This document shows positions 9,124-18,486 of a stretch of DNA of 64,000 bases, piece by piece. A model generated the notes under the pieces. It saw only the letters and a program-made list of their open reading frames with translations. It was not told the DNA's origin and did no database searches. The first letter of the stretch is position 1; each line of letters opens with the position of its first letter. A program made the translations under genes and the position numbers. This DNA comes from Hoeflea sp. (lineage in GTDB: Bacteria; Pseudomonadota; Alphaproteobacteria; Rhizobiales; Rhizobiaceae). The stretch spans positions 97,680 to 161,679 of the forward strand of contig JAHRFE010000040.1 in the NCBI GenBank assembly GCA_019084245.1. Direction: 5' to 3'.

Positions 9124-9666
9124 ATGCCGGTTGTGCGCGGAAAGATAATTGAGCCCCTGTTCACGCCGGAGATGATTGCCGAGCGTAATCGCACCATGGC
9201 CGCGGAGATCGCCGAGAGCCCGAAGCAGGATCTGCTGGTCATCTCCATTCTCAAGGGGTCGTTCATTTTCGCCGCCGATCTGATCCGGGCGCTGCATGAT
9301 GCCGGTCTCGCACCGGAAGTCGAGTTCATCACCCTGTCGAGCTATGGCAAGGGCACGAAAAGCCAGGGTGTGAAGATCATCAAGGACATCGACAGCGATG
9401 TGCGCGACCGCGACATCCTGCTGATCGATGACATTCTCGAATCAGGCCGGACGCTCAGGTTTGCCCGTGACCTGATGTATGAACGTGGCGCCAGGAATGT
9501 CGACATCGCAGTGCTTCTCGACAAGCGATCACGCCGGGAAGGCAGTCTGGACGCCGAGTATGTCGGGTTTGAATGCCCGGATTATTTCGTTGTCGGCTAT
9601 GGCATGGATGTGGCTTACGCGTTCCGCGAGTTGCCATTTGTTGGCGTCGTCAAGGGCGACGCCTGA
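9124..9666 (+). CDS. hpt: hypoxanthine phosphoribosyltransferase
   Basis: The 180-residue type I phosphoribosyltransferase salvages hypoxanthine (and probably guanine) with PRPP. Seen: LLVISILKGSFIFAADL near residues 38-54, the PRPP-binding loop DILLIDDILESGRTL at about 98-112, and the C-terminal YFVVGYGMDVAYAFRELPF that is diagnostic for the HPRT branch. The length equals the family norm. It lies 98 bp upstream of cpdR on the same strand. Confidence 0.94.
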   Translation: MPVVRGKIIEPLFTPEMIAERNRTMAAEIAESPKQDLLVISILKGSFIFAADLIRALHDAGLAPEVEFITLSSYGKGTKSQGVKIIKDIDSDVRDRDILLIDDILESGRTLRFARDLMYERGARNVDIAVLLDKRSRREGSLDAEYVGFECPDYFVVGYGMDVAYAFRELPFVGVVKGDA

Positions 9667-9764
9667 AGCCTGGTCACGGTCGCGGTGCGGGAAAAACCGC
9701 TTCAAGGTTACGTTGCCGCAAGGTTTGACCCCTAGTTTCCGTTCAAGAGCCGGAGGAATGGATC

Positions 9765-10133
9765 ATGGCGCGAATTCTCATAGCCGAAGATGAAGACACG
9801 CTCAGGCGCTTTGTCGCCCGTGCGCTTGCCATGGACGGCCACGACATCGTTGAGGCCGCGGATGGCGCCGAAGCATTGGAGCACATCGAGGCGGAAGCCT
9901 TCGACCTGCTGCTGTCCGATATTCGGATGCCGGTAATGGACGGCATAGCGCTGGCCACGGCTACTGCAGATCTCACGCCCGCGATGCCGATCCTGCTGAT
10001 GACAGGCTATGCCGAGCAGCGCGAACGCGCCGAGCCGCTGATGCGCATCGTTGTCGATGTCGTCGAAAAACCGTTCACCCTGCCGCAGATCCGGCAGGCC
10101 GTGGCGGACGCGCTGATGGCGAAGGCTGCCTGA
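9765..10133 (+). CDS. cpdR: response regulator CpdR
   Basis: This 122-residue single-domain receiver has the acidic pocket EDE at residues 8-10, the phosphoacceptor Asp52 in LLLSDIRMPVMDG, the switch Thr in LLMTGYAEQRERA, and the conserved Lys in VVEKPFTLPQI. It has no output domain, and the GYAEQRERAE stretch is characteristic of CpdR. In Caulobacter and Sinorhizobium, unphosphorylated CpdR primes ClpXP for degradation of cell-cycle proteins, including control of CtrA. AGGAGG-like sequence (GGAGGAATGG) lies ahead of the ATG. Confidence 0.93.
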   Translation: MARILIAEDEDTLRRFVARALAMDGHDIVEAADGAEALEHIEAEAFDLLLSDIRMPVMDGIALATATADLTPAMPILLMTGYAEQRERAEPLMRIVVDVVEKPFTLPQIRQAVADALMAKAA

Positions 10134-10155
10134 CATTCTTCATGGAGGGGAACGC

Positions 10156-12726
10156 CTACTGGAGATCGAGCAGGCGTTCCAGGTATCGTTTCTCGATATC
10201 CGGCGATAGCTGGTCGCCCAGACGCTTGCGAATGGCGTCCAGAATCTCGCGGGCGCGCTGGATATCGATCTCGTCGGGAACCTTGACCCGGCTGCCGAAG
10301 TCCGGACCCGTGGTCGCGCGCGGGCGGCCGAGCGGGTCGCGGTCATCGGCCGAGCGATTGCCGTTGCGATCAGGTCCCTCGCCTTCGCCTTCGCCGGGCT
10401 GATCGCCCATGGCCTGCATCATCTGGTTCATCATGTCTTCCGCACCCTGGCGCAGCGCCTGAAGCGCGCGGCCCTGATCGCCGAGCGCCTGGCCGGTCTC
10501 GCCCTGTTCAAGGTTACCGGCCGCATCGCCCATCGCCTCGCCGGCTTCTCCGAAGCCTTCGGATGGATTGATGCCCATAGCCTCAAGATCGCTCTGCAAT
10601 TGGCCCAGCGCGTCGCGCAGTTCCTGCTGGCTGCGGCCGAGCGCTCCGAGCATGTCTTCCAGCGATTGATCGCCCTGGCCCTGCTGACCCTGATCCTGGC
10701 CTTCGCCGGGCTGCCGCTGGCCCTGCTGCTGGCGATCGCGGCCTTCACCCGGCTGACCTTGTTGGTTGCGGTCGGCGCGCATCGTCTCGTCCATGAGCTG
10801 CTGCTGCTGGCGCATCAGCTCTCCGAGCCTGTCCATCTGTTCGCGCATCGGCCCGCCCTGCTGCTGTTGTCGCTGCTGACGGCCTGCCTGGAGGTTGTTC
10901 ATCATGCGCTGCAGTTCCTGCAACATCTGCTGGGCCTGGTCGCGGGCGCCGGACCGGGCCAGGTTCTCGATCTGGTCGAGCATGTTGTCGAGATCGCGCT
11001 GGCGAAGCGTATTCTGGGGCATGGCCTGGTTTTCGGCATTCTGGTTGGCCGGGTTCTGGCGCGCCAGTTCACGCAGATAGTCCTGCATGGCTTCGCGCAA
11101 CTCATCCATCAGCTGGCTGATCTCTTCGTCCGTGGCACCGTTCTCCAGAGCTTCGGCCAGCGCGTTCTGGGCGTCGCGCAGACGCCGCTCGGCCAGCGAA
11201 AGGTTGCCGTCTTCGAGCTGCAGCGCCACCCCCCACATGTAGTCGATTGCCGCGCGCAGATCCTCATCCGAGCGGGCGTTCTCAAGGCGGCCCCGGACAG
11301 ATTGCAGCAACAGGTAATGGGTTAAGTTGGGAATGGTTTCTTCGGGCGCGATGGTCAGCGCGTCATGCAGTTCAAAGACCCGCATCAGATTGTTGGCATC
11401 GAGCGCCAGCACACCACGCTGCTCGACGACAGCGGCGGCCAGGGGCTCGGAAAAGCGCCGGCCGGGCAGGACGGTTTCCAGCGTCTCGCTCCGACCTTCC
11501 TGTCCCGCCCCGTCGGTGGCGACGAGGGTGATCCTTACCTTCTGGCCAGCGAGCGGATGCTCGGTCAGGTCATGGCTGGCGATTGCGCGGTTGTCCGGCG
11601 ATGAGCGTCGCGGCAGGGACAAACGGTATTGCGGCGGATCGAACAACGGCCGGGCGTCAGGCGAGGGGGTTTCCGCCGGCACGATTTCGGCCTCGGCCTT
11701 GGCGACGCCGTGATCATCCGTCAGCGTATATTCGAGTTCGAGGGCGCCATTGGCGGCGCGGCGCGGCGTCTCGATGAAGGCGGCGACAGGCGGGTGATCG
11801 GTAATGACACGAATGGCGAATTCGGCTCCGGATCGACCGGCGTTGATTGTGAGTTGGCCATCGGCGGCAGGCTTGAAGGTCCAGGCCGACCCATTGGCGG
11901 GGGCAACGCCCGTGTCGGCCGCTTCGGTTTGCTCAAGGGGCGCGAGCGACGCCTGATCCGGACCCCACATCACCTGGGCGTCCGCACCACCGCCGCCAAC
12001 ACGGATGGTGATTTCGCTGCCCTCGATGGCATCGACAGCCTCGCCTTCGGGGCGGGTGATGCCGGTGAGGAAGACCGGGGCCTGATTGACGTAGGGCGGC
12101 GGGGTGATCCACGCGTCGATGCGAACATCGGGCAGGTCGCTGCTCACATGGCTGACAAAGGCATCGCCGGGCCGGCCGGAATTGCCGGAGAAGGAATAGC
12201 CAAAGGCCACGAACAGCAACAGCCCGGCTGCCACCCGCAGGCCCCAGGGATCCCGCGCCGGCAGGCTCGACCGCGGAACTCCTGTTTCAAGCGTTCCGAT
12301 CTTTTGCGCCATGCGGCGGCGATGTTCTTCCCACAGCGCACGGGCGAAGGGATCGGCGGCCTCGATCCTGTCGTCCTGGGTGGTGATTGCCTGGTTGGCT
12401 ATGCGGTTCTCCGCTTCAAGTCGGGAATCGATTTCGCCGCGGCTGGGTGCCCTGAACCGTGTCAGCGGCCACACCGAAGCAAGCAGTCCGATGGCGAAAA
12501 GACCGAGCAGCGTGAGCCGCAGCCAGTCGGGAACGATCCGAAATATGCCGAACCAGGAGAACGACAGATAGAGCGCGACGATACCCAGAAGCGGCGCAGA
12601 CAGGGTGATCAGGCGGCCCAGCGAGAGGTTGACCCGCATGCGGAGCCGGCCAAAGGCAACCGAGCGGCGCGCTGCGTCGTTCTGATGTTCAGGGGGTTTT
12701 GCCATGCCGTCGGGGGTGCCTGCCAT
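10156..12726 (-). CDS. TIGR02302/DUF4175 family membrane protein
   Basis: This 856-residue protein has two adjacent N-terminal membrane helices (about 36-80, including IVALYLSFSWFGIF and LLGLFAIGLLASVW), a third at about residue 165, a large periplasmic region with Ig-like beta segments, and a C-terminal helical region extremely rich in Gln, Gly, Arg and Met (about 600-790). That arrangement defines the alphaproteobacterial TIGR02302 family, whose function is unknown. The start at 12726 follows the ribosome site GGAAGATGAC; the frame is open for 22 more codons. It is downstream of lysA on the same strand. The Q-rich stretch is low-complexity but the family normally has it. Confidence 0.85.
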   Translation of the reverse strand: MAGTPDGMAKPPEHQNDAARRSVAFGRLRMRVNLSLGRLITLSAPLLGIVALYLSFSWFGIFRIVPDWLRLTLLGLFAIGLLASVWPLTRFRAPSRGEIDSRLEAENRIANQAITTQDDRIEAADPFARALWEEHRRRMAQKIGTLETGVPRSSLPARDPWGLRVAAGLLLFVAFGYSFSGNSGRPGDAFVSHVSSDLPDVRIDAWITPPPYVNQAPVFLTGITRPEGEAVDAIEGSEITIRVGGGGADAQVMWGPDQASLAPLEQTEAADTGVAPANGSAWTFKPAADGQLTINAGRSGAEFAIRVITDHPPVAAFIETPRRAANGALELEYTLTDDHGVAKAEAEIVPAETPSPDARPLFDPPQYRLSLPRRSSPDNRAIASHDLTEHPLAGQKVRITLVATDGAGQEGRSETLETVLPGRRFSEPLAAAVVEQRGVLALDANNLMRVFELHDALTIAPEETIPNLTHYLLLQSVRGRLENARSDEDLRAAIDYMWGVALQLEDGNLSLAERRLRDAQNALAEALENGATDEEISQLMDELREAMQDYLRELARQNPANQNAENQAMPQNTLRQRDLDNMLDQIENLARSGARDQAQQMLQELQRMMNNLQAGRQQRQQQQGGPMREQMDRLGELMRQQQQLMDETMRADRNQQGQPGEGRDRQQQGQRQPGEGQDQGQQGQGDQSLEDMLGALGRSQQELRDALGQLQSDLEAMGINPSEGFGEAGEAMGDAAGNLEQGETGQALGDQGRALQALRQGAEDMMNQMMQAMGDQPGEGEGEGPDRNGNRSADDRDPLGRPRATTGPDFGSRVKVPDEIDIQRAREILDAIRKRLGDQLSPDIEKRYLERLLDLQ

Positions 12727-12867
12727 GTCATCTTCCTTCAGCGTCAGAAAAGAAGATAGCAGCCTTTGTGGCCAAGGCGAGGCCTGTGACATAAAAGTGA
12801 GAGCGGATTTCCGCTTTCAGGGAACAAATTGGCCGATGGGCGGAGATCGAATGAACCGGATTTGGCG

Positions 12868-14136
12868 TCAATCGAGCCAGGCGGGAACCGAATCAAGGCC
12901 GATCAGGTCCTCGTAGGACGGGCGTCCGCGCACGACGTGAAACCTGTCGCCATGGACCAGCACTTCGGGCACAAGAAGCCTTGTGTTGTAGGTCCCCGCC
13001 TGAACCGCGCCATAGGCGCCGGCAGAGCCGACAGCAATCAGGTCACCGGATTTCAGCGCGGTCATCTCCCGGTCCTTGGCAAGGTAATCGCCGCTTTCGC
13101 AGACCGGACCGACAATATCGGCGCGAATCCGCGGCGCGCTCGCCGCCGACAGACGGACCGGGCGAATTTCGTGCCAGGCTTCATAGAGTGTCGGGCGGAT
13201 CAGATCATTCATGGCCGCGTCGACGATGACAAAGGTCTTGTCGCCGCCATCCTTGACATAGATGACTTCGGACACAAGCACGCCGGCATTGGCAACGATC
13301 AGCCGACCGGGCTCAAGGATGACCTTGCAGCCGAGGTCGCGCAACCGGGCCTTGACCATGTTGCCATAGGCATCGGGATCCGGCGGTGGCGCATTGTCAT
13401 CGCGATAGGGCACGCCCAGGCCACCGCCGATGTCGAAATGATGGATCGCATGGCCGTCGGCACGCAGCGTTTCGACGAGTTCCACCATCAGCTTGAGCGC
13501 ATCGTCGAAGGGCTGCAGCTCGGTAATCTGGCTGCCGATATGCATGTCGATTCCGGTGACGCGCACGCCGGGAAGGCTCGCGGCATGCCTGTACACCGCC
13601 TGGGCGCGCCGCCAGGAAATGCCGAACTTGTCTTCTTTTTTGCCGGTCGAGATCTTGGCGTGGGTCTTCGCATCGACATCCGGATTGATCCGGAAGGAGA
13701 TCGGGGCGACCTTGCCCGCCACCAGGGCGCGGGCGTTGAGCAGTTCGAGTTCGGGTTCGGATTCGATGTTGAAGCAATAGATGTCTGCGGCAAGGGCCGC
13801 ATCCATTTCCCGCGCGGTCTTGCCGACGCCGGAGAACAGGATTTTCGAGGCCGGAATGCCCGCAGCCAGCGCGCGGCGCAACTCGCCTTCGGAAACCACA
13901 TCCACACCTGATCCGAGCCGCGCCAGGGTCTTGAGCACCGCCTGGTTGGAATTGGCCTTCATGGCGTAGCAGACCATCGCATCGATGTCGGAGAACGCAC
14001 CCGAAAACACCTTGTAGTGGCGCGTGAGCGTGGCGGTCGAATAGCAATAGAACGGGGTACCGACTTGCGCCGCGATGTCGGGCAGGCTCACGCCTTCGGC
14101 GTGGAGAATGCCATCATGATAGTTGAAATGATTCAC
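12868..14136 (-). CDS. lysA: diaminopimelate decarboxylase
   Basis: The 422-residue PLP enzyme catalyses the last step of lysine synthesis, meso-diaminopimelate to lysine. Seen: the PLP lysine in CYAMKANSN (Lys60), the DVVSEGELRRAL block, FDIGGGLGVPY for phosphate binding, EPGRLIVANAG, and the catalytic CESGDYLAKDR near the C-terminus. The start codon is GTG. It lies 9 bp downstream of the lptM-like lipoprotein gene, the usual lptM-lysA order in proteobacteria, so they form one operon. Confidence 0.95.
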   Translation of the reverse strand: MNHFNYHDGILHAEGVSLPDIAAQVGTPFYCYSTATLTRHYKVFSGAFSDIDAMVCYAMKANSNQAVLKTLARLGSGVDVVSEGELRRALAAGIPASKILFSGVGKTAREMDAALAADIYCFNIESEPELELLNARALVAGKVAPISFRINPDVDAKTHAKISTGKKEDKFGISWRRAQAVYRHAASLPGVRVTGIDMHIGSQITELQPFDDALKLMVELVETLRADGHAIHHFDIGGGLGVPYRDDNAPPPDPDAYGNMVKARLRDLGCKVILEPGRLIVANAGVLVSEVIYVKDGGDKTFVIVDAAMNDLIRPTLYEAWHEIRPVRLSAASAPRIRADIVGPVCESGDYLAKDREMTALKSGDLIAVGSAGAYGAVQAGTYNTRLLVPEVLVHGDRFHVVRGRPSYEDLIGLDSVPAWLD

Positions 14137-14145
14137 CTGCAGCGC

Positions 14146-14337
14146 CTATTCAAGAAGGCCGTCGAGGACGAAGCGCCGGTCGTTGACCGGGGCGGGATCT
14201 GTCGCCTCTTCAGTTGCGGCAGCAGGGACGACGGACACGCCCGGGCGCTCCAGCGGTCCCTTGCGCCCGCAGCCTGAAAGGACTGCAACCGAAAGGGTCA
14301 TTGCGCAGAGGATTTTGATCCAGGGGCCAGTCGTCAT
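14146..14337 (-). CDS. lptM: LptM-like lipoprotein (YifL family)
   Basis: A 63-residue lipoprotein precursor: MTTGPWIKI then a hydrophobic stretch ending in the lipobox VLSGC, with the lipidated Cys at residue 23, immediately followed by GRKGPLERPG. The CGRKGPL signature is diagnostic of the LptM/YifL family, which in Escherichia coli assists maturation of the LptDE lipopolysaccharide translocon at the outer membrane. The start at 14337 is preferred over an in-frame ATG 15 codons upstream because it gives a normal short signal peptide. It precedes lysA. Confidence 0.85.
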   Translation of the reverse strand: MTTGPWIKILCAMTLSVAVLSGCGRKGPLERPGVSVVPAAATEEATDPAPVNDRRFVLDGLLE

Positions 14338-14448
14338 TCGCTGTTCCTCACACTCGCCTGTTAGGGCCGTCACAATCTGCAATTCGCGGGCTTACATACA
14401 AGTTTTCGGTGCACTGTGCACCCGGTTTTGTCCGAACTTCTGGTGGGC

Positions 14449-15849
14449 TCAGTTCTGCGTGCGCCACCAGGCAATCTGCTTGCGGACCTGCGAGGGCGCC
14501 GTCCCGCCATAACTCTGGCGGCTGGCGACAGAAGCGTCGACGGAGAGCACATCGAAAATACCCTCGGTGATCGCGGCGTTGATGCCTTGCAGTTCCTCAA
14601 GCGGCAGTTCGGCCAGTTCGCAGCCTCTTTCTTCGGCCATGGCGACAGCGCGCCCGGTTGCGTGGTGGGCGTCGCGGAACGGCAGGCCTGCTTCGCGGAC
14701 CAGCCAGTCGGCGAGATCTGTGGCGGTGGAGTAACCCGAGCCGGCCGCCTTGCGCATCTGGTCGGCGCGGATTTCCATGTCGCGCACCATGCCGGTCATC
14801 GCAGCCAGCGACAATTCAAGGCTTTCAGCCGCGTCAAAGACCTGCTCTTTGTCTTCCTGCATGTCCTTGGAATAGGCGAGCGGAAGGCCCTTCATAACGG
14901 TCAGAAGCGCGATCAGCGACCCGTTGATGCGGCCGGTCTTGGCGCGCACGAGCTCGGCCGCATCGGGGTTCTTCTTCTGCGGCATGATTGAAGAGCCGGT
15001 GGAAAAAGCATCCGACAGCCGCACGAAGCCGAATTGCGGCGTCGACCAGATGACGATTTCCTCGGCCAGGCGCGACATGTGAACCGCGCAGATCGCAGCG
15101 AGCGACAAGAACTCGAGCGCGAAATCGCGATCCGACACGGTGTCAATCGAATTGCGGGTCGGTTCGCGGAACCCCAGCGCGCTTGCTGTCATCTGACGAT
15201 CGATCGGGAAGCTGGTGCCGGCAAGGGCTGCGGCGCCGATCGGGCTCTCGTCCATGTGCTCGATGGCGTGACGCACCCGCTGGCGGTCGCGGCCGAACAT
15301 TTCGACATAGGCCATGCAGTGATGGCCGAAAGTCACCGGCTGGGCCGATTGAAGGTGCGTGAAGCCGGGCATGACCGTGTCGGCATGTTTTTCGGCCTTG
15401 TCGAGGAATGCCGAAATCAGCCTGGACAGAGCGGTTTCAGTACGGCCAAGCTCTTCCTTGACCCAGAGGCGGAAGTCGAGCGCCACCTGGTCGTTGCGCG
15501 AGCGCGCCGTGTGCAGCCGCCCGGCTGCCGGCCCGATCAGCTCCGCGAGCCGGGATTCGATGTTCATGTGGATGTCTTCGAGCTGACGCGAGAAAACAAA
15601 CCTGCCGTCCTCGATCTCTGACAGGATCGTGTTCAATCCGTGAGTAATCTTGTCGCAGTCGTCGCTCGAAATTATGCCAGTCTTGGCAAGCATGGCTGCA
15701 TGTGCGAGGGATCCGCGAATGTCCTGGGCATAAAGCTTGCGGTCGAAATCGATGCTGGCGTTGATTTCCTCCATGATGGCGTCCGGCCCGGAGGCAAATC
15801 GGCCGCCCCACATCTGGTTTGACGCCTGTTTGTCCTTATCTGTCGACAT
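14449..15849 (-). CDS. argH: argininosuccinate lyase
   Basis: This 466-residue enzyme cleaves argininosuccinate to arginine and fumarate. Seen: [11 protein letters not shown] at the N-terminus, [17 protein letters not shown], the [20 protein letters not shown] block with the catalytic His, and the fumarase-superfamily signature [11 protein letters not shown]. The length is normal. The start at 15849 gives MSTDKDKQ; a longer in-frame start would overlap the divergent tlpA gene. Only 21 bp separate the two start codons, so the promoters of argH and tlpA must overlap the neighbouring coding regions. Confidence 0.95.
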   Translation of the reverse strand: MSTDKDKQASNQMWGGRFASGPDAIMEEINASIDFDRKLYAQDIRGSLAHAAMLAKTGIISSDDCDKITHGLNTILSEIEDGRFVFSRQLEDIHMNIESRLAELIGPAAGRLHTARSRNDQVALDFRLWVKEELGRTETALSRLISAFLDKAEKHADTVMPGFTHLQSAQPVTFGHHCMAYVEMFGRDRQRVRHAIEHMDESPIGAAALAGTSFPIDRQMTASALGFREPTRNSIDTVSDRDFALEFLSLAAICAVHMSRLAEEIVIWSTPQFGFVRLSDAFSTGSSIMPQKKNPDAAELVRAKTGRINGSLIALLTVMKGLPLAYSKDMQEDKEQVFDAAESLELSLAAMTGMVRDMEIRADQMRKAAGSGYSTATDLADWLVREAGLPFRDAHHATGRAVAMAEERGCELAELPLEELQGINAAITEGIFDVLSVDASVASRQSYGGTAPSQVRKQIAWWRTQN

Positions 15850-15870
15850 GAGCCTGTCCTGGAGTTTGTC

Positions 15871-16545
15871 ATGAGCCAATCGCGCAACCGCCTTTCCACC
15901 GGCGCCCTCGTCGCAATCGCAATTGCGCTGGGCGCCGCCGTCGGGGCTGCCGGGATATACGGGAAAGCGTCCCCCTCTGGCAATGCGTCAGCGCCCGAAA
16001 GTCTTGCGTCGAGCAGTGAGATTGAATGCACGGCTGATCCGGAACTGCTGGCGCGGCTGAAGCCCCTGGCCAGGGGCGAGGTGGCCGCGATGGCTATCCG
16101 GGACAGCGCGATCGGACTTCCGGAGATGAGTTTCGTGTCGGCGGAAGGTGACGCCATGACGCTGGCCGATTTTGCCGGCCAGGCCGTGCTGGTCAATCTG
16201 TGGGCCACATGGTGCGCGCCTTGCCGCGCGGAAATGCCGGCCCTGGCCGAACTTCAGACGGAACTGGGGGACGATGATTTCAAGGTTCTGGCGATCAACA
16301 TCGACACGGGCGACGTAAGCAAGCCCGAAGCGTTTCTGGAAGAGATCGGGGTGTCCAATCTCGGGCTCTACCGGGATGCCAGCATGGGCGTGTTCAATAC
16401 GCTGAAGAGGGAAGGCGTGGCGTTCGGATTGCCGGTCACGCTGATGATCGGCAAGGACGGCTGCATGCTGGGCGCCATGAACGGTCCGGCGGAGTGGGCC
16501 AGTGAAGATGCCAAGGCCCTGATTGCAGCGCTCAAGGCGGACTGA
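15871..16545 (+). CDS. tlpA: TlpA-type thiol:disulfide interchange protein
   Basis: The 224-residue membrane-anchored thioredoxin-like protein has an N-terminal helix (about 10-30, [21 protein letters not shown]) and a periplasmic thioredoxin fold with [16 protein letters not shown], the CAPC active site at about residues 115-118, and the cis-Pro region [13 protein letters not shown]. In rhizobia TlpA keeps periplasmic copper chaperones and CoxB reduced for cytochrome aa3 assembly. It is divergent from argH, a gene order seen in this order of bacteria. Confidence 0.9.
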   Translation: MSQSRNRLSTGALVAIAIALGAAVGAAGIYGKASPSGNASAPESLASSSEIECTADPELLARLKPLARGEVAAMAIRDSAIGLPEMSFVSAEGDAMTLADFAGQAVLVNLWATWCAPCRAEMPALAELQTELGDDDFKVLAINIDTGDVSKPEAFLEEIGVSNLGLYRDASMGVFNTLKREGVAFGLPVTLMIGKDGCMLGAMNGPAEWASEDAKALIAALKAD

Positions 16546-16597
16546 CGAAGCAGGCCAGGCGCGGCATGCCCGCCGCGCCCAAAAACCTGCGTGTCGT

Positions 16598-16801
16598 CTA
16601 GTTGAAGGCGCAGCCAGGCTTTACGCCTGCCTTTTTGAAGATGATGGCCGCCGGGCAAAAGCCGGTGAACGACGACTGGATCAGGTTGAGGCCGACGAAA
16701 ACCGTCAGCAGGTGCCAGTAGGGAGACACATACACGCCGAGAGCCACGGACAAGAGAACCATAAAGCCCGCAAACGCCAGAATTACACGATCGAGTGCCA
16801 T
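16598..16801 (-). CDS. DUF2892 small membrane protein
   Basis: A 67-residue protein with two membrane helices (about 5-24 and 29-48) separated by SPYW, and a C-terminal FTGFCPAAIIFKKAGVKPGC block. The CP dipeptide in FCPAA is the signature of DUF2892, the membrane part of YgaP-like proteins; here the rhodanese domain is absent. The second ATG (16801) is chosen because AAGGA sits 7 nt before it, whereas it touches the ATG at 16807. A good promoter (TTGTAT-N17-TATAAA) lies 70-95 bp upstream. Confidence 0.75.
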   Translation of the reverse strand: MALDRVILAFAGFMVLLSVALGVYVSPYWHLLTVFVGLNLIQSSFTGFCPAAIIFKKAGVKPGCAFN

Positions 16802-16868
16802 TTTCATTTCCTTCAATTCTGAACGGCCGTAGCCCGTGCCGCGGGCATTCCGCAGCCTCCATGAGCAA

Positions 16869-16897
16869 TTTATAGCAATCACGAATTCAATATACAA
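16869..16897 (-). promoter_or_regulatory. sigma70-type promoter of the DUF2892 gene
   Basis: On the minus strand a -35 element TTGTAT (16897-16892) and a -10 element TATAAA (16874-16869) are separated by exactly 17 nt. The stretch is much more AT-rich than its surroundings. The predicted start near 16862 would give a leader of about 60 nt for the DUF2892 gene. Confidence 0.5.
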
Positions 16898-16997
16898 GAT
16901 GTTTTATATAAATGGTGACGCAACTACCCGCCTGACCACTGCCGACCAGCGCGGGTTTTGTTCCGGGAACCGCGCCTGAGGAGACCATGGCTTTGCA

Positions 16998-17468
16998 TCA
17001 GCCGCCGATCCGGCTCCTGGTGTCGGGCTTGCGGCGGATGTGAAGGGTTTTGGTCACGCGCGCCACGGCTTCCGCCTCGCTGTTCACAATGTCGACGGAG
17101 AAGGTCTTGAGATACTTGGCGCCTTCGCCTTCGGTGTTGGCGCGAATATCCTCAAGCGCTTCATCGGTGAGACGGAATTGGGCCGAGACGGCGCCGCGTC
17201 CCGGGCGAAGGAAATCGATTGTCGCTGATTTGTCCCACACGGTGTAGCTGCGATCGAGATTGCGCATCACCATCATCATCCAGAATGGATCGGTCATGGC
17301 AAACAGCGAGCCGCCGAAATGGCAGCCGACATAGTTCTTGTTGTAGAACCGTTCCCGCAGTTGGACGTCAACTGCGCGGAAATCGTCGCTGATCTGGCGG
17401 ATTCGGATGCCGGCGCACAGCAAGGGTGGCCACAAGTTCATGCCGCGGCGGAGGGCGCTGGCTTTCAT
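16998..17468 (-). CDS. DUF4442 hotdog-fold thioesterase-like protein
   Basis: The 156-residue protein carries the DUF4442 features: an N-terminal MNLWPPLLCAGIRI, a central RFYNKNYVGCHFGGSLFAMTDPFWMMM, and beta strands VWDKSATIDFLRPGRGAVSA. This family has the hotdog fold of acyl-CoA thioesterases; enzymatic activity is not established. The start at 17468 lies 8 bp after the stop of hbdA, which indicates one transcript. Its position beside 3-hydroxyacyl-CoA dehydrogenase supports an acyl-CoA-related substrate. Confidence 0.8.
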   Translation of the reverse strand: MKASALRRGMNLWPPLLCAGIRIRQISDDFRAVDVQLRERFYNKNYVGCHFGGSLFAMTDPFWMMMVMRNLDRSYTVWDKSATIDFLRPGRGAVSAQFRLTDEALEDIRANTEGEGAKYLKTFSVDIVNSEAEAVARVTKTLHIRRKPDTRSRIGG

Positions 17469-17476
17469 CCGGGACC

Positions 17477-18358
17477 CTAGCGGGTGGGGACGGGGACATC
17501 GCCGCGATAGTCGTAAAACCCGCGGCCGGATTTGCGGCCGAGCCAGCCGGCCTCGACATATTTGACCAGCAGCGGGCAAGGCCGATATTTGGTGTCGGAC
17601 AAGCCGTCATGCAGTACCTGCATGATTGCCAGGCAGGTGTCGAGGCCGATGAAATCCGCCAGTTGCAGCGGACCCATCGGGTGGTTGGCGCCAAGCTTCA
17701 TGGCAGTGTCGATCGCGTCGACGGTGCCGACGCCTTCGTAAAGCGTATAGATCGCCTCGTTGATCATCGGCAGCAGAATGCGGTTGACGATGAAGGCCGG
17801 GAAATCCTCGGTCACGGTAATGGTTTTGTCGAGCGAGTCGACAAAGACGCGAGCCGCCTGGAAGGTCTGGTCTTCGGTGGCGATGCCGCGCACCAGTTCG
17901 ACGAGCTTCATCACCGGGACAGGGTTCATGAAATGAATGCCGATAAAGCGTTCCGGCCTGTCGGTGGCCGAAGCCAGGCGGGTGATCGACAGCGATGAGG
18001 TGTTGGTGGCCAGAATTGCTTCCGGATTGAGCACCGGGCAGAGCTGCTGATAGATCTTGCGCTTGACCGTCTCGTCCTCGGTCGCCGCCTCGACAACAAG
18101 GTCCATAGTCGCCAGACCGGCTATCTCTGGGGCAAAGTGAATTCGGGCGAGCGCTGCCTCGCGCTCGGCTTCCGTGGTCTTGCCCGATGCGACCTGGCGG
18201 GCAAGGTTACCGCTGATGTTGGCGAGCATGGTCTGCAGCATGTCCGCGGAGACATCGTGAACGTGGACATCATATCCCGCCATGGCGCAAACGTGAGCGA
18301 TCCCGCCGCCCATCTGTCCCGCGCCGATAATGCCGACACTCTTGATCTGGTTGCCCAT
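17477..18358 (-). CDS. hbdA: 3-hydroxybutyryl-CoA dehydrogenase
   Basis: This 293-residue NAD-dependent enzyme interconverts 3-hydroxybutyryl-CoA and acetoacetyl-CoA. Seen: the Rossmann motif GIIGAGQMGGGIAHVCA at residues 8-24, the TNTSSLSIT segment, the catalytic His in FIGIHFMNPVPVMKLVE, and the C-terminal domain beginning PAFIVNRILLPMINEA. It lies 128 bp downstream of etfBA, the usual order in alphaproteobacteria, which couples beta-oxidation to electron transfer. A strong hairpin at 18429-18460 separates the two units. Confidence 0.92.
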   Translation of the reverse strand: MGNQIKSVGIIGAGQMGGGIAHVCAMAGYDVHVHDVSADMLQTMLANISGNLARQVASGKTTEAEREAALARIHFAPEIAGLATMDLVVEAATEDETVKRKIYQQLCPVLNPEAILATNTSSLSITRLASATDRPERFIGIHFMNPVPVMKLVELVRGIATEDQTFQAARVFVDSLDKTITVTEDFPAFIVNRILLPMINEAIYTLYEGVGTVDAIDTAMKLGANHPMGPLQLADFIGLDTCLAIMQVLHDGLSDTKYRPCPLLVKYVEAGWLGRKSGRGFYDYRGDVPVPTR

Positions 18359-18428
18359 TTGATCCGCCTGACTGATTTTAGGATGCTGCCGGGTCTACCG
18401 GTCAGGTGCACCCGTCAAAAGAAACTAA

Positions 18429-18460
18429 TTGGCCGGGATGGAGACGTCCAGCCCGGCCAA
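18429..18460. terminator. long hairpin downstream of etfA
   Basis: A perfect 9-bp stem TTGGCCGGG/CCCGGCCAA is continued, after single-base mismatches, by an inner 4-bp stem TGGA/TCCA with a 4-nt loop. On the minus strand it lies 26 nt after the etfA stop codon and is followed by the T-rich TTAGTTTCTTTT, so it probably ends the etfBA transcript or attenuates read-through into hbdA. Confidence 0.65.
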
Positions 18461-18486
18461 TGGACCCAGAGCAAAATTTTGAAGGG

